This document shows positions 8,870-18,158 of a stretch of DNA of 64,000 bases, in pieces. The DNA is from an uncultured Muribaculaceae bacterium (GTDB lineage Bacteria; Bacteroidota; Bacteroidia; Bacteroidales; Muribaculaceae). The DNA lies in the NCBI GenBank assembly GCA_910576775.1, contig CAJTJV010000001.1, positions 62,001-126,000 on the forward strand, read 5' to 3'. Made by a program: the position numbers and the translations under genes. Every line of letters starts with the position of its first letter. Within the stretch, counting starts at the first letter, position 1. The notes under the pieces were generated by a model. It saw nothing but the letters and a program-made list of their open reading frames with translations, had not been told where the DNA came from and ran no database searches.

Positions 8870-10054
8870 TCAATTTTCAGAGCGAAGAGTGAAAAGGGTA
8901 ATTTCCGGTGTTGCACCTATGCGCGCAGGAAATCCCACTTCACCGATTCCTATGTTAACATAAAGCCGATTATTACTGTTCTCACTCTCATACAGTCCGC
9001 CCCATGTCCTATAACGGAACGCGGCAGGAGACAATCCTAAGATACTCATCTGCATGGCATGGGTATGTCCGGAAAGTGTCAGTGCAATATTTTTATCCGG
9101 AGCATCCATGATATCATCTACCCAATGGACGGGATTATGACTCATAAGAATTTTGAAAGAATTATCGTCAAGAGTAGGATATGCGGCATCAAGGTCGCCA
9201 TAGACAGGAAATGGTGGATCTCCGATATTCTCCACGCCAATAATTACAAGTGAATCAGCTCCACAACGGATTATCTGATGCTCGTTGTTAAGAAGACGCC
9301 AGCCCATCCGATCCTGTAATTTGGCAAGATTGCGGCGGTCGGCCAGTTTGGCGGTTTCATCACCCCAATGAAAATAGTCCCCGTAGTCATGGTTGCCCAA
9401 TACAGAATAAACTCCATAGCGAGCTTTCATCCGTCCGAGAGTACCGACAAATGGTTCCAGTTCAGTACTGTGACGGTTTACTATATCTCCGGTAAAAAGA
9501 ATAATGTCTGGGTTAAGTTCATTTACCCTATCCACAACACGGGAAAGGAAAGTCGAATCGGTTCCATAAGTACCCGTATGGATATCTGACAATTGTACTA
9601 TTCTGAATCCGTCGAAAGCTCGTGGCAGTGTCGGATCAATTATTTCAACTTTTTCAACATCAATGTTATAGCGGTTGAACGTCCCCCAAACAATAAGAGC
9701 CGATGCTCCACAGCCTATAATTAAGCCGGCAACACGAAATCCCCTGATTCTCCTACGGCGGAACATACAAGGTATTTTGCCTAAAAGATCGACAAAACAA
9801 TAAAAATACTTGCCTATGTAAACCGTAAAATAAGCGAAAAGACTCCACATAAGGGATAAGAGGTCGGAATCGGAACCGCTTTTCTTTGGAACTGCAATTA
9901 TAAAGACAAAAAACAGGGCGAGAATAACCGACGACCATAAAACAACAGACCGAAGAAGCTTATGCTTCCTACGGTCTATAGTACCACAGATATACCAATC
10001 GACCAGTCCATTGAGAACGAGCAACGGCAACACAAGTAGAAGAGGGAGACGCAT
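8870..10054 (-). CDS. Membrane metallophosphoesterase (YkuE-like)
   Basis: A 394-residue protein with four N-terminal membrane segments in the first 140 residues and a calcineurin-like phosphoesterase domain behind them. All dimetal motifs are visible in order: LSDIHTG, FTGDIVN, VLGNHD, a single His in MSHNPVHW and LSGHTHAMQM. Bacterial relatives act on lipid-linked or extracellular phosphoesters, such as UDP-diacylglucosamine-type or phospholipid substrates; the substrate here is not known. It lies between an acyltransferase gene (3 bases upstream) and tex (1 base downstream), so a lipid-related substrate is reasonable inference. Confidence 0.88.
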   Translation of the reverse strand: MRLPLLLVLPLLVLNGLVDWYICGTIDRRKHKLLRSVVLWSSVILALFFVFIIAVPKKSGSDSDLLSLMWSLFAYFTVYIGKYFYCFVDLLGKIPCMFRRRRIRGFRVAGLIIGCGASALIVWGTFNRYNIDVEKVEIIDPTLPRAFDGFRIVQLSDIHTGTYGTDSTFLSRVVDRVNELNPDIILFTGDIVNRHSTELEPFVGTLGRMKARYGVYSVLGNHDYGDYFHWGDETAKLADRRNLAKLQDRMGWRLLNNEHQIIRCGADSLVIIGVENIGDPPFPVYGDLDAAYPTLDDNSFKILMSHNPVHWVDDIMDAPDKNIALTLSGHTHAMQMSILGLSPAAFRYRTWGGLYESENSNNRLYVNIGIGEVGFPARIGATPEITLFTLRSEN

Positions 10055-10057
10055 GTA

Positions 10058-11257
10058 TCAGATAATGTCGGAGAAATCGAGAGCGGCAAGCTTGTTTTTC
10101 AGCGGATTGGCATACATCTGCAACATACTCGTGCGCATAAACGCTCTTTCTTCGCCGGTAATATCCGCTACATCTACTTTGGCAAGCTGGCCATCGATAT
10201 ATGCGTTGAAAGCATCTACATCGGCCCGGGTATAGTTCTTGTCGGAATAATGAGTGCCGTATAACTCATCATATGCGATATAGTTAATCGGATACAGATG
10301 GTAACCGCTATGAATGGAGCGATCTATTACACCACACGCCTTGCGCAGAATCTCTGACCGCCCGGCATCGACTAATTCGGAAAACTCTCCATTGATACAT
10401 TTTCCAAGATGGAAATGCACTCGGCCTTTCTGACGCAAAAGACCGGTCTCCATACTGAACAGATCATCGCGCTGCGTTTTTTTGAAATCAGGGTTGCGTC
10501 TTTTAAGCAGAAATTCGCGGGCTTTCAGATAATCATTAGGGTCGAACTCGTAAGAAATTGACACCGGCATGATATTGAGCTCCATCAGGTTAGCCAAAGC
10601 ATCCTCGTCTTTCCCGGCAAGAGAAAGCATTTTCAGCACGCTCTCCTGTGTAAAATCATTGGAATCTTTGGCGCGACCTTCCCGCTGTGCAATCCATATC
10701 GATTCATTCTGTCTGGTTACAGCAAAATGAATATATGCCGACAGGTGCTTGGCGGCTGAGAGGGCTTCGCGAACTCCGGTATCACGCTTGACAATAAAAC
10801 TGCGGTTAAGCTTTACAAGATCGGTAATCCACTCGTAAATCAGAAGATTATTCCCGATAGCGACCTGAGTAATAGGCAGGCTATTGCGTATAAAACATAA
10901 ATTGAGGAAAGATGCGTCAAGAACTATATCTCGATGGTTTGTTATAAATACATGCGCCGACCCGGGCTGATAATTCTCAATACCGTCCATCGAAAGGCCG
11001 TGCGTTGTGTGTGCGACGAGCATTTCGAGAAAAGGACCCATGATTTTAACTTGAAAATCGTTCTGAGTCTCAACCGTTATGAGGTTTTTAACAAATTCTT
11101 CATAGTCGACGTCAGGCATGACATAGCGTACGGCATGCTCAAAACCCGGTTCACGAACCAGTTCGGCGATTTTCTCTTTAAAAAGATGGTCGTCGTAAGG
11201 ACGTATATCATCGAATTGGCTGGCTTCCATATCGTTTATGTTTGTTGAACGTGTCAT
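10058..11257 (-). CDS. PlsC-like 1-acyl-glycerol-3-phosphate acyltransferase family protein
   Basis: Contains the acyltransferase block I motif as NHRDIVLDASF, block III as AQREGRAKDSND, and a block IV-like MPVSISYEF. This order is typical of glycerolipid acyltransferases. At about 400 residues it is longer than PlsC (about 240), with extra N- and C-terminal helical regions, and matches a Bacteroidota-specific subfamily. No membrane helix is evident. The promoter -7 box is at 11292-11299, so an ATG at 11281 would leave only a few leader bases; the ATG at 11257 (MTRSTN) is preferred, and 11230 is also possible. First gene of the operon with the phosphoesterase, tex and folK. Confidence 0.82.
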   Translation of the reverse strand: MTRSTNINDMEASQFDDIRPYDDHLFKEKIAELVREPGFEHAVRYVMPDVDYEEFVKNLITVETQNDFQVKIMGPFLEMLVAHTTHGLSMDGIENYQPGSAHVFITNHRDIVLDASFLNLCFIRNSLPITQVAIGNNLLIYEWITDLVKLNRSFIVKRDTGVREALSAAKHLSAYIHFAVTRQNESIWIAQREGRAKDSNDFTQESVLKMLSLAGKDEDALANLMELNIMPVSISYEFDPNDYLKAREFLLKRRNPDFKKTQRDDLFSMETGLLRQKGRVHFHLGKCINGEFSELVDAGRSEILRKACGVIDRSIHSGYHLYPINYIAYDELYGTHYSDKNYTRADVDAFNAYIDGQLAKVDVADITGEERAFMRTSMLQMYANPLKNKLAALDFSDII

Positions 11258-11291
11258 ATCGATTATAAGAGCGTGTGGCATCTTTAAGCCA

Positions 11292-11323
11292 CAAAGATAC
11301 GATGTTGTTGATTAAAAGACAAA
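11292..11323 (-). promoter_or_regulatory. Promoter of the acyltransferase-tex-folK operon
   Basis: On the minus strand the -7 box TATCTTTG occupies 11299-11292 and a TTTG -33 box 11323-11320, with 20 bases between. The predicted start is near 11288. Confidence 0.75.
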
Positions 11324-11388
11324 CAAACCGGCAACAAATAGGTTTGTAATGACATGATATTTGCCCAAAGGACTTAAACAGAAATGTA

Positions 11389-13224
11389 TCAGGGAGCTTC
11401 CGATTTTATGTCATTGACATTGTGCATACCTTTCATGGCAACGCGTCCGGAAGCCGCTGCAGCTGTCGTGTCCGATATTTCATAGGTATCTACAGGATCG
11501 ACGAAATTCAACTGTGCGACGCGCGGCACAAAATTCTTTATTACTATCTCGCGTCCGGCCTCGCGCATTATGCGCTCCATTTCAGCCGGAACTATGAATA
11601 TATCATCCTTGCTGCGTGGGCGCATCTCGCCGAACCATTTGAATTTCGGCAGATAGTAGAGAGCCGGGCGGGCAAGGAACAGCGGCGTTGCCGTTCCGGT
11701 GGTCTGTGGCCACATCTTGACTGATTCCGTAGTACGGCCTTTGAAAAAGGCTGTCAGGAAACTGCTCTCGGCATTGACAATTTTATTGATTGTGGAATCG
11801 TTTTCTTCAGGATACATTATTATTTCTACATTCCCGCTGATATCAAGGCGACGCATCTCTCCGGCCTCGAAAGTGGCAAGCATCTCCTTTCCGCTTATCT
11901 GCTGGTAGTGCTCTCCCTCGATATGTTGAGCTGCAAAGCCATGCTCGGGAAGCTTTGCCCATTCAAGAGTGCTGTCGTTGAGATGCATCTCTATCACGTT
12001 GCCGAAAATCTGCTGTTCTTCATTCCATAACACGGGATTGACAAACATCCGCAAAATCGTATCAGCCTCGGTAAAACGCATCGAATCGCATAGGCCCTGT
12101 ATGTCGGAACGGAAGAAACGCACTCGCGGATATGCCACTGCCACATGCGTGGTATCAAGGCGGATGCCGGCTTCTATACCGGCAAGTGTGTCAGCCTTTA
12201 TTTCAACACTGTCAATACGGCGGAAAGTCTCGATGTATCGTCCATGAAGGAACAATGTATCATCTCCTGAATATTCTTTCATTACGGCACGACCCGTTAT
12301 GAAAGAGCTGTCGGCAGCCTCGTCATAATAACCGTATTGCGCCCGGATTTCCACATTGTGGGCCGAATCAGTCATAACCATATTTCCCCATGCCTCGCCG
12401 AAAGCCGCGGTGCGGTCGTAGTAGATCGTGTCGGCGGTAAGTACCTGATTCTGCGATGTGACTATAGTCGAGCGTTCATAAAGAGTTGCGCGACTACTGT
12501 CTGTATCGTATACGCCAAGTGTTGTGTAAATTATGCCTCTGGCATTTATAACACGACTCGGCGACTGTAATTCGGCTATATGAGTGGCGGTATTATAGTA
12601 AAGCGTATCAGAATATATGTCGAGAGTATCTTTGCTATCCCTGGAATTGAGATGAACATCTGTAAAAAAATTCGCCGCTTTAGTCGAAGGCCAGTATTCG
12701 CCGAACTGCGATATGAGCGTGTTGCTCGGATCAGTAAGTCGTCCTCCAACCTCATAGAATCCTCGGTCGGCAACAAGGTCGTAGACAAATATATCTGTCT
12801 CAAGCTTCACGTCCCGATTGATAAGTTCAACCTTTTTGCCAGGCTCGGCATAAAGGGTGGCGATCTCCGTAGGTCCGTGAAAATTTAATATATCCGCGAA
12901 AACAAACAATGTGTCGCCTTGCTCCATGCTTACATTGCCGAAAGCGTCAAGCGACTCCGATTCGGCAAAATAATGGGCACTGTCGCAACGCATCGTCATC
13001 GGACCTTTGGTGAATACCACATTTCCCGTAAGCACCATGAACGAATCGGAAGTCTGCTTGTGCAGTAAGTCTGCGTGCTCAAGAAAAACGCGGCTACCAG
13101 AAGAGCGGTCGGCCGTAGGTATCATCGGTTTGATTTCCGGGCGCCTGCTGTCACTGATGGCCGACACAAAAGCGGGCAAAGCCATAAGCATTGCCAGGCA
13201 ATAGAAAGAACGTCGGCTCAGCAT
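11389..13224 (-). CDS. OstA/LptA-like periplasmic LPS-transport protein
   Basis: A 611-residue secreted protein with a signal peptide (LAMLMALPAFVSA, cleavage near residue 22). It has repeated OstA-type beta strands: VLTGNVVFTKG, MRCDSAHYF, then many copies of the pattern AD-x-x-x-Y-x-x (for example TADTIYYDRT). LptA and the LptD N-domain form a continuous beta-jellyroll bridge carrying LPS across the periplasm. The unusually long chain suggests several jellyroll turns. It sits 17 bases downstream of the SurA-like gene, so LPS transport and outer-membrane folding are probably co-expressed. LptD itself is not in the window. Confidence 0.88.
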   Translation of the reverse strand: MLSRRSFYCLAMLMALPAFVSAISDSRRPEIKPMIPTADRSSGSRVFLEHADLLHKQTSDSFMVLTGNVVFTKGPMTMRCDSAHYFAESESLDAFGNVSMEQGDTLFVFADILNFHGPTEIATLYAEPGKKVELINRDVKLETDIFVYDLVADRGFYEVGGRLTDPSNTLISQFGEYWPSTKAANFFTDVHLNSRDSKDTLDIYSDTLYYNTATHIAELQSPSRVINARGIIYTTLGVYDTDSSRATLYERSTIVTSQNQVLTADTIYYDRTAAFGEAWGNMVMTDSAHNVEIRAQYGYYDEAADSSFITGRAVMKEYSGDDTLFLHGRYIETFRRIDSVEIKADTLAGIEAGIRLDTTHVAVAYPRVRFFRSDIQGLCDSMRFTEADTILRMFVNPVLWNEEQQIFGNVIEMHLNDSTLEWAKLPEHGFAAQHIEGEHYQQISGKEMLATFEAGEMRRLDISGNVEIIMYPEENDSTINKIVNAESSFLTAFFKGRTTESVKMWPQTTGTATPLFLARPALYYLPKFKWFGEMRPRSKDDIFIVPAEMERIMREAGREIVIKNFVPRVAQLNFVDPVDTYEISDTTAAAASGRVAMKGMHNVNDIKSEAP

Positions 13225-13241
13225 ACGTCCCCAAAAACTTA

Positions 13242-14603
13242 TCAGTTATCTCTAAGCCAGCCTTTATGACGGAACTCGCATCCACGCCAACCTTCTTCGA
13301 TACGTACGTAAGTATCCTTGATCTTGTCGGCAAGCCATTTATCTACAATGGCCTGACTCTGGGCGGCTTCGTACATATCCTTTATAGTCTGGTAATCGTC
13401 GGCAAGATTTGCCTGATGGGCATCGATACGATTGGTAAGACGAACAATCGCAACAAGCTCGCGCTCATTCTTGGGATCGCGCATACGGAACGGCTGGGAA
13501 ATTTCACCCGGCTGCATTGAAGAAACCACGCGGGCGATTTCCTGAGGGAGCGCCGACATTTCAAAACGTGTTGTACCGTTTTCATTATTCACCATCACAC
13601 CGTTGCTCATGCGTGTATCCTTGTCTTGAGAAAGAAGACGAACCGCATCCTCGAATTTCAGAGTTTTTTTATCAACAATATCGGCACGCACGGAATCAAG
13701 ACGGACCTGAGCCTCTTCAAGATCCTTCTCCGCCACTTTGGGACGCAAAAGAATATGGCGCGTGTTGATGCGATCACCTCGTTTCTCGATAAGCTGTATG
13801 ATATGGAACCCGTATTCCGTCTCTACAATCTTCGACACCTTCTTCGGATCGTTGAGGTTGAATGCAACAGCCGCATATTCGGGTACGAGCTGGCCGCGAC
13901 CCATAAATCCGATTTCACCGCCACGCATACCTTCGGGAGCCTCGGAGTAGAGTACGGCAAGTGTAGAAAAATCAGACTCGCCACGATTTACCCTGTCGGC
14001 AAAATCGCGTAAACGAGCCTTCACATCCTCGATTTCTTGACGTGGAATTACCGGGTTTATTGTAAGGAGCTGAACCTCAACCTGCAAGGGCACAAATGGA
14101 ATACTATCTGCCGGCAGACGGTCGAAATAACGACGCACATCTCCGGGGGTTACTTTAAGATTCTTGGTAAGACTGTTACGAACCTGCTGCACACGTGTGC
14201 GGTTTCGCAGATTTTTGGCATAATATTCACGAATTTCGGCAAAAGGCTTGCGGAAATACTGCTCTACCTTTTCTCGACTGCCAAGATTGCTGATAAGAAA
14301 ATTCATCTGTCCGTCGACTTGCATCTGCACCATCGATTCCTGAGCTTCTATAGTATCGATATCAGCCTGATGAAGGAATAGACGCTCAATCGCAATCTGC
14401 TCGGGAATAACACAATAAGGATCTCCATTGATAGGCTCGCGCTCATTCTGCATATCGAGGTAGGCCTGTTCGATTTCCGATTTATATATAGGCTCGTCGC
14501 CAATCATCCAGGCCACTTCTTCAATAACATTGTCGCCTGAAGCTGCGAAAATCACGGCACCCACACCGAGAAATATACCGAGTAATGTTGATTTCTTATT
14601 CAT
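13242..14603 (-). CDS. SurA-like periplasmic peptidyl-prolyl isomerase / chaperone
   Basis: A 453-residue exported protein: signal peptide in the first 22 residues, a helical N-domain (EQIAIERLFLHQADID), then two parvulin domains at about 175-270 and 275-380. The first domain has the classic YSEAPEGMRGGEIGFMGRG and TEYGFHIIQL signatures; the second begins at NTRHILLRP. SurA escorts beta-barrel proteins, including LptD, to the outer membrane. The open frame runs to 14633, but the -7 box at 14631-14638 shows the start must be the ATG at 14603. The two-gene unit with the OstA-like gene resembles the surA-lptD linkage of Proteobacteria. Confidence 0.9.
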   Translation of the reverse strand: MNKKSTLLGIFLGVGAVIFAASGDNVIEEVAWMIGDEPIYKSEIEQAYLDMQNEREPINGDPYCVIPEQIAIERLFLHQADIDTIEAQESMVQMQVDGQMNFLISNLGSREKVEQYFRKPFAEIREYYAKNLRNRTRVQQVRNSLTKNLKVTPGDVRRYFDRLPADSIPFVPLQVEVQLLTINPVIPRQEIEDVKARLRDFADRVNRGESDFSTLAVLYSEAPEGMRGGEIGFMGRGQLVPEYAAVAFNLNDPKKVSKIVETEYGFHIIQLIEKRGDRINTRHILLRPKVAEKDLEEAQVRLDSVRADIVDKKTLKFEDAVRLLSQDKDTRMSNGVMVNNENGTTRFEMSALPQEIARVVSSMQPGEISQPFRMRDPKNERELVAIVRLTNRIDAHQANLADDYQTIKDMYEAAQSQAIVDKWLADKIKDTYVRIEEGWRGCEFRHKGWLRDN

Positions 14604-14630
14604 TGCTGTGATAAAATATCTGACAAAGTG

Positions 14631-14638
14631 CAAAGATA
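14631..14638 (-). promoter_or_regulatory. -7 box for the surA-like / ostA operon
   Basis: TATCTTTG on the minus strand, about 28 bases upstream of the ATG at 14603. No clear TTTG is seen 19-21 bases further upstream, so the assignment rests on the -7 box alone. Confidence 0.55.
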
Positions 14639-14740
14639 GGCCATTTTTCGCATATCCGGCTATTCTTTAATTATTTTTATGAATAGACATCCCATCATGA
14701 TATATCTCTACGATAAATTACGCGAACCGATTACTATATA

Positions 14741-14773
14741 AAAAACTAAGGACTGACTTTCGCCAATCCTTAA
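14741..14773 (-). terminator. Terminator of tRNA-His
   Basis: On the minus strand a 12-pair stem (TTAAGGATTGGC / GTCAGTCCTTAG, with G-U pairs) closed by a GAAA tetraloop is followed directly by six T residues. It lies 11 bases beyond the tRNA 3' end, as expected for an intrinsic terminator. Confidence 0.85.
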
Positions 14774-14784
14774 TTATTTCTTAG

Positions 14785-14859
14785 GGTACCCGGTGGGGCT
14801 CGAACCCACGACCTTCGGAACCACAATCCGACACTCTAACCAGCTGAGCTAAGGGTACC
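14785..14859 (-). tRNA. tRNA-His (GTG anticodon)
   Basis: The minus strand folds as a full cloverleaf: D-stem GCTC/GAGT, anticodon stem TCGGA/TCCGA enclosing the loop TTGTGGT with anticodon GTG, and T-stem GTGGG/CCCAC with loop TTCGAGC. The acceptor stem GTACCC pairs with GGGTAC; the innermost pair (7:66) reads as a T-C mismatch. The extra G at -1 and discriminator C73 are the identity marks of tRNA-His. CCA is not encoded, so it must be added by the nucleotidyltransferase encoded at 58885-60321. The tRNA has its own promoter and terminator. Confidence 0.95.
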
Positions 14860-14874
14860 ATCTGATTTGCGGTG

Positions 14875-14905
14875 CAAAGTTAGTACTTTTTTTTCATCAG
14901 GCAAA
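14875..14905 (-). promoter_or_regulatory. Promoter of tRNA-His
   Basis: The minus strand carries TTTG at 14905-14902 and TAACTTTG at 14882-14875, 19 bases apart. This puts the start about 10 bases ahead of the tRNA 5' end. Confidence 0.8.
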
Positions 14906-14994
14906 AATTTCTCCGATTTTTTTCAATAATGTTTCAAAAAAAATTCCAAAAGACATTTTCATACGATTGCTTCATCTTATTTGGCGCATTACCC

Positions 14995-15261
14995 TCAAAG
15001 GTTGCCGGAACGGGATTTGAAAACAGCTCGCAAACGGTCGACACCGGATTTCCCGAGGATAAGAATCGCAACGTACTGGCTTGTCTTGGCAAGTCCAAAA
15101 AAAATGAACCACAGAACTCCTTTTGCACCTAACGATATCGGCAACAACATCTGTCCGAAAGATATTGCATAACACGTCACACATACAACAGCGACCGCCA
15201 CTCCCGAACGGAACGAGAGTCCTCCGAGCCATTTTACAAAACATGCAAACCGCTGTTTCAT
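14995..15261 (-). CDS. Small two-helix membrane protein (transporter-suffix-like)
   Basis: An 88-residue protein with two hydrophobic segments at about 17-40 and 43-65 and a basic C-terminal tail (GKSGVDRLRAVFKSRSG). The layout, with FGLAKTSQYVAILILGKSGVDRLR following the second helix, resembles the small transporter-suffix domain family; this comparison is from memory and tentative. It starts 3 bases after the uvrC stop on the same strand, so it is the likely last gene of that operon. An overlapping frame at 14972-15244 is a shadow. Function unknown. Confidence 0.6.
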   Translation of the reverse strand: MKQRFACFVKWLGGLSFRSGVAVAVVCVTCYAISFGQMLLPISLGAKGVLWFIFFGLAKTSQYVAILILGKSGVDRLRAVFKSRSGNL

Positions 15262-15264
15262 ATG

Positions 15265-17085
15265 TTATTGTTCTTCTTGAGAATTGAAATGCGCGGCGAG
15301 AATCTTCGCCTTTGAAGAACCAACAACAGCTGCCACATCCGCCTCCGATGCTTCTTTTATCCTTTTGACACTCTTGAAATGCTGCAAGAGAGCCTCCGCC
15401 GTCTTCGGACCGATACCCTTCACTCCGTCAAGCTCGCCTACTAACGCGCTGCTGCTTCGACGGTTTCGGTGGTGCGTGATACCGAAGCGGTGTGCCTCGT
15501 CGCGCAGATGCTGTACAACCCGCAGGCTCTCTGAATTCTTGTCGATATAGAGCGGAACGGAGTCCCCCGGGAAATAAATCTCCTCCAGACGCTTGGCGAT
15601 ACCGACAATAGCGATTGTTCCGCGTAAGCCCATCTCGTCGAGCGCTTCCACGGCAGAGCTAAGCTGCCCCTTGCCGCCATCGACAACAATAAGCTGAGGT
15701 AATTCCAATCCTTCCTGCATTAGACGCGTATAGCGGCGAGTCAGAACTTCTTTCATCGATGCGAAATCGTCAGGGCCCTCCACCGTCTTGATATTGAAAT
15801 GACGATATTCGCGCTTGGCCGGACGCCCGTCACGGAATACCACACACGACGCCACAGGATTCGTTCCCTGAATATTGGAGTTGTCAAAACATTCGATATG
15901 GCGCGGATACTCGTTCAGTCGGAAATCATTCTTCATCCGCTCCATAAGCCTGTCGACACGTTCCTCGGGATTGTGCCGCTCCATATGTTTCAGATCGTCG
16001 AGTCGATTCTGCTTTGCATTTCGTTCGCTCACCTCAAGCAGCTTGGCCTTGTCGCCACGCTTGGGGATAGTGAATGAAACATCGCGCATCTCCACCTCCG
16101 GAGCCTCCGCCACTATTATCTCATCGAATACTAATCCAAGCGACTGACGGATTTCCTCCATAGCATATCCGAGAATCTGTGCTCTCGACTCATCAAGGGA
16201 GCGCTTGTATCTAAGAGTGACACTGCGCACAACAGCCCCCCTACGCACATGCATATAGTTGACATACACATCATTGCTTCCATCATCATCGAAACCGAAC
16301 ACATCGACATCTGCTATAGTCTGACTTACTATAACACTCTTTGATCGATAGTTTTCAAGCAGTTTATAACTCTGTTTGAGTTCATTGGCTTCCTCGAAAC
16401 GCAATTCCTCGCAGAGGCTCTGCATCTCGTCTTTCAGATATGACAGAAGCTCCTGTGTCTCACCTCTGAGAATCTGGCGGATACGGTCGATATATCCGTT
16501 ATACGTCTTATGATCTATCGCTCCTGTACAACAGCCCTTGCAGCGCTTTATATGATATTGCAAGCACAGGTGGCCTTTGCCTCTGGCTATATATTCGGAT
16601 GTTATTGGCAGGCGGCACGTGCGTACCGGATAGAGTTCAGAAATAAGCTCGAGAACCTTTCTTGCCACCGAGACATTGGTATATGGCCCGTAATATTTGG
16701 AGCCGTCGCGCACATGTTGCCGCGTAAGAAACACCCTGGGGTACATTTCATTGGTGACAACTATCCACGGGTACGATTTATCATCTTTAAGCAAAACATT
16801 ATATCGCGGCTTGTACTCCTTTATCATGGAGTTTTCAAGATTCAATGCATCCTGTTCGGTAGGCACGACGATATATTTCATGTCTGCAATATTGCGCACC
16901 AGAAGATTGGTACGCAACACATCGTGAGTACGGTTGAAATACGACGATACACGGCGCTTGAGGTTCTTCGCCTTACCCACATAAATCACCGTCCCGCCCT
17001 TATCGAAATACATGTACACACCGGGGGTATCTGGCAGAATGGCGATTTTCTCTTTCAGTTCTTCTGATTTTTCGTGTCGACTCAC
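15265..17085 (-). CDS. uvrC: Excinuclease ABC subunit C
   Basis: The incision nuclease of nucleotide excision repair, which makes both cuts around a UvrB-bound lesion. The 606-residue chain has the GIY-YIG domain at about 15-95 (PGVYMYFDKGGTVIYVGKAK), a UVR helix around 200-240 that contacts UvrB, the RNase H-like 5' incision domain (ECFDNSNIQGTNPVASCVV with catalytic Asp) and C-terminal HhH motifs (LDGVKGIGPKTAEALL). Length is normal. It lies 29 bases downstream of ruvB, so two DNA-repair genes are probably co-transcribed with the glycosyltransferase genes upstream. Confidence 0.97.
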   Translation of the reverse strand: MSRHEKSEELKEKIAILPDTPGVYMYFDKGGTVIYVGKAKNLKRRVSSYFNRTHDVLRTNLLVRNIADMKYIVVPTEQDALNLENSMIKEYKPRYNVLLKDDKSYPWIVVTNEMYPRVFLTRQHVRDGSKYYGPYTNVSVARKVLELISELYPVRTCRLPITSEYIARGKGHLCLQYHIKRCKGCCTGAIDHKTYNGYIDRIRQILRGETQELLSYLKDEMQSLCEELRFEEANELKQSYKLLENYRSKSVIVSQTIADVDVFGFDDDGSNDVYVNYMHVRRGAVVRSVTLRYKRSLDESRAQILGYAMEEIRQSLGLVFDEIIVAEAPEVEMRDVSFTIPKRGDKAKLLEVSERNAKQNRLDDLKHMERHNPEERVDRLMERMKNDFRLNEYPRHIECFDNSNIQGTNPVASCVVFRDGRPAKREYRHFNIKTVEGPDDFASMKEVLTRRYTRLMQEGLELPQLIVVDGGKGQLSSAVEALDEMGLRGTIAIVGIAKRLEEIYFPGDSVPLYIDKNSESLRVVQHLRDEAHRFGITHHRNRRSSSALVGELDGVKGIGPKTAEALLQHFKSVKRIKEASEADVAAVVGSSKAKILAAHFNSQEEQ

Positions 17086-17114
17086 CTTATGTTACTCTAA
17101 AAGAAACAGATTGA

Positions 17115-18158
17115 TTACGTAAGCCCGCAACCGCCGAAAATGCCGAAATCGTCCATACTCTCAATACCAAGATGCTCGTAGGCGAGTTGCGTCACCTGTC
17201 GCCCGCGGGGCGTCCTTTTGATAAAACCCTCCTTGATAAGATATGGTTCATAAACCTCCTCGACAGTTCCCGGGTCTTCGCCCAGCGCAGTGGCTATAGT
17301 CGAAAGGCCTACCGGGCCACCCTTGAACTTGTCAATAATGATACGGAGAATTTTGTTGTCAATCTCGTCGAGGCCATAGCGGTCGATATTCAGAGCCTCC
17401 AACGCATAGCGTGTGATAGCAATATCGATTACTCCCGAACCTTTCACTTGTGCAAAATCACGCACACGGCGCAACAGTGCGTTGGCGATTCGTGGCGTAC
17501 CACGACTACGCATGGCAATTTCAAGAGCTGCCTCATTGTCAATAGGCGTTGCCAGAAGCGATGCCGAACGACGGAGAATGCGCGTCAACACCTCGTGGTC
17601 GTAATACTCCAGATGACACTTGATACCGAAGCGTGCACGCAGGGGCGACGTCAGCAGACCGCTGCGCGTGGTAGCTCCGACAAGAGTGAACGGACTCAGA
17701 CTTAGCTGTACGCTGCGAGCCCCCGGCCCCTTGTCAATCATGATATCTATTCGATAGTCCTCCATAGCAGAATAGAGATATTCCTCAACTACAGGGCTCA
17801 ATCGGTGAATCTCATCAATAAAAAGAACATCGTTCTCTTCAAGTGAGGTAAGAATACCGGCAAGGTCGCCGGGTTTGTCGAGCACCGGGCCGGACGTCAC
17901 TTTTATCCCTACTCCCAATTCGTTGGCAAGTATACCGGCAAGAGTAGTTTTGCCGAGACCGGGAGGTCCGAAAAGCAGAATATGGTCGAGAGCTTCCCTT
18001 CGCAAGCGGGCAGCTTTGACAAACACACGAAGATTCTCTATAATCTTCTCCTGACCGTTGAACGACTCAAAAGAGCCCGGGCGGAGTGCTTTTTCGTACT
18101 CAGCCTCGGAGCCGGTGTTTGCCGCGGTACGTATATCAAAATTATTGTCGTCTGCCAT
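17115..18158 (-). CDS. ruvB: Holliday junction DNA helicase RuvB
   Basis: The AAA+ motor that drives branch migration of Holliday junctions with RuvA. The 347-residue chain has Walker A GPPGLGKTTL near residue 65, Walker B LFIDEIHRL, sensor 1 LVGATTRSGLL, the arginine finger region SPLRARFG and a C-terminal winged-helix domain ending in TPRGRQVTQLAYEHLG. The start codon shares one base with the stop of the upstream GT9 gene (TAATG), indicating coupled translation. ruvA and ruvC are not in the window. Confidence 0.97.
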   Translation of the reverse strand: MADDNNFDIRTAANTGSEAEYEKALRPGSFESFNGQEKIIENLRVFVKAARLRREALDHILLFGPPGLGKTTLAGILANELGVGIKVTSGPVLDKPGDLAGILTSLEENDVLFIDEIHRLSPVVEEYLYSAMEDYRIDIMIDKGPGARSVQLSLSPFTLVGATTRSGLLTSPLRARFGIKCHLEYYDHEVLTRILRRSASLLATPIDNEAALEIAMRSRGTPRIANALLRRVRDFAQVKGSGVIDIAITRYALEALNIDRYGLDEIDNKILRIIIDKFKGGPVGLSTIATALGEDPGTVEEVYEPYLIKEGFIKRTPRGRQVTQLAYEHLGIESMDDFGIFGGCGLT

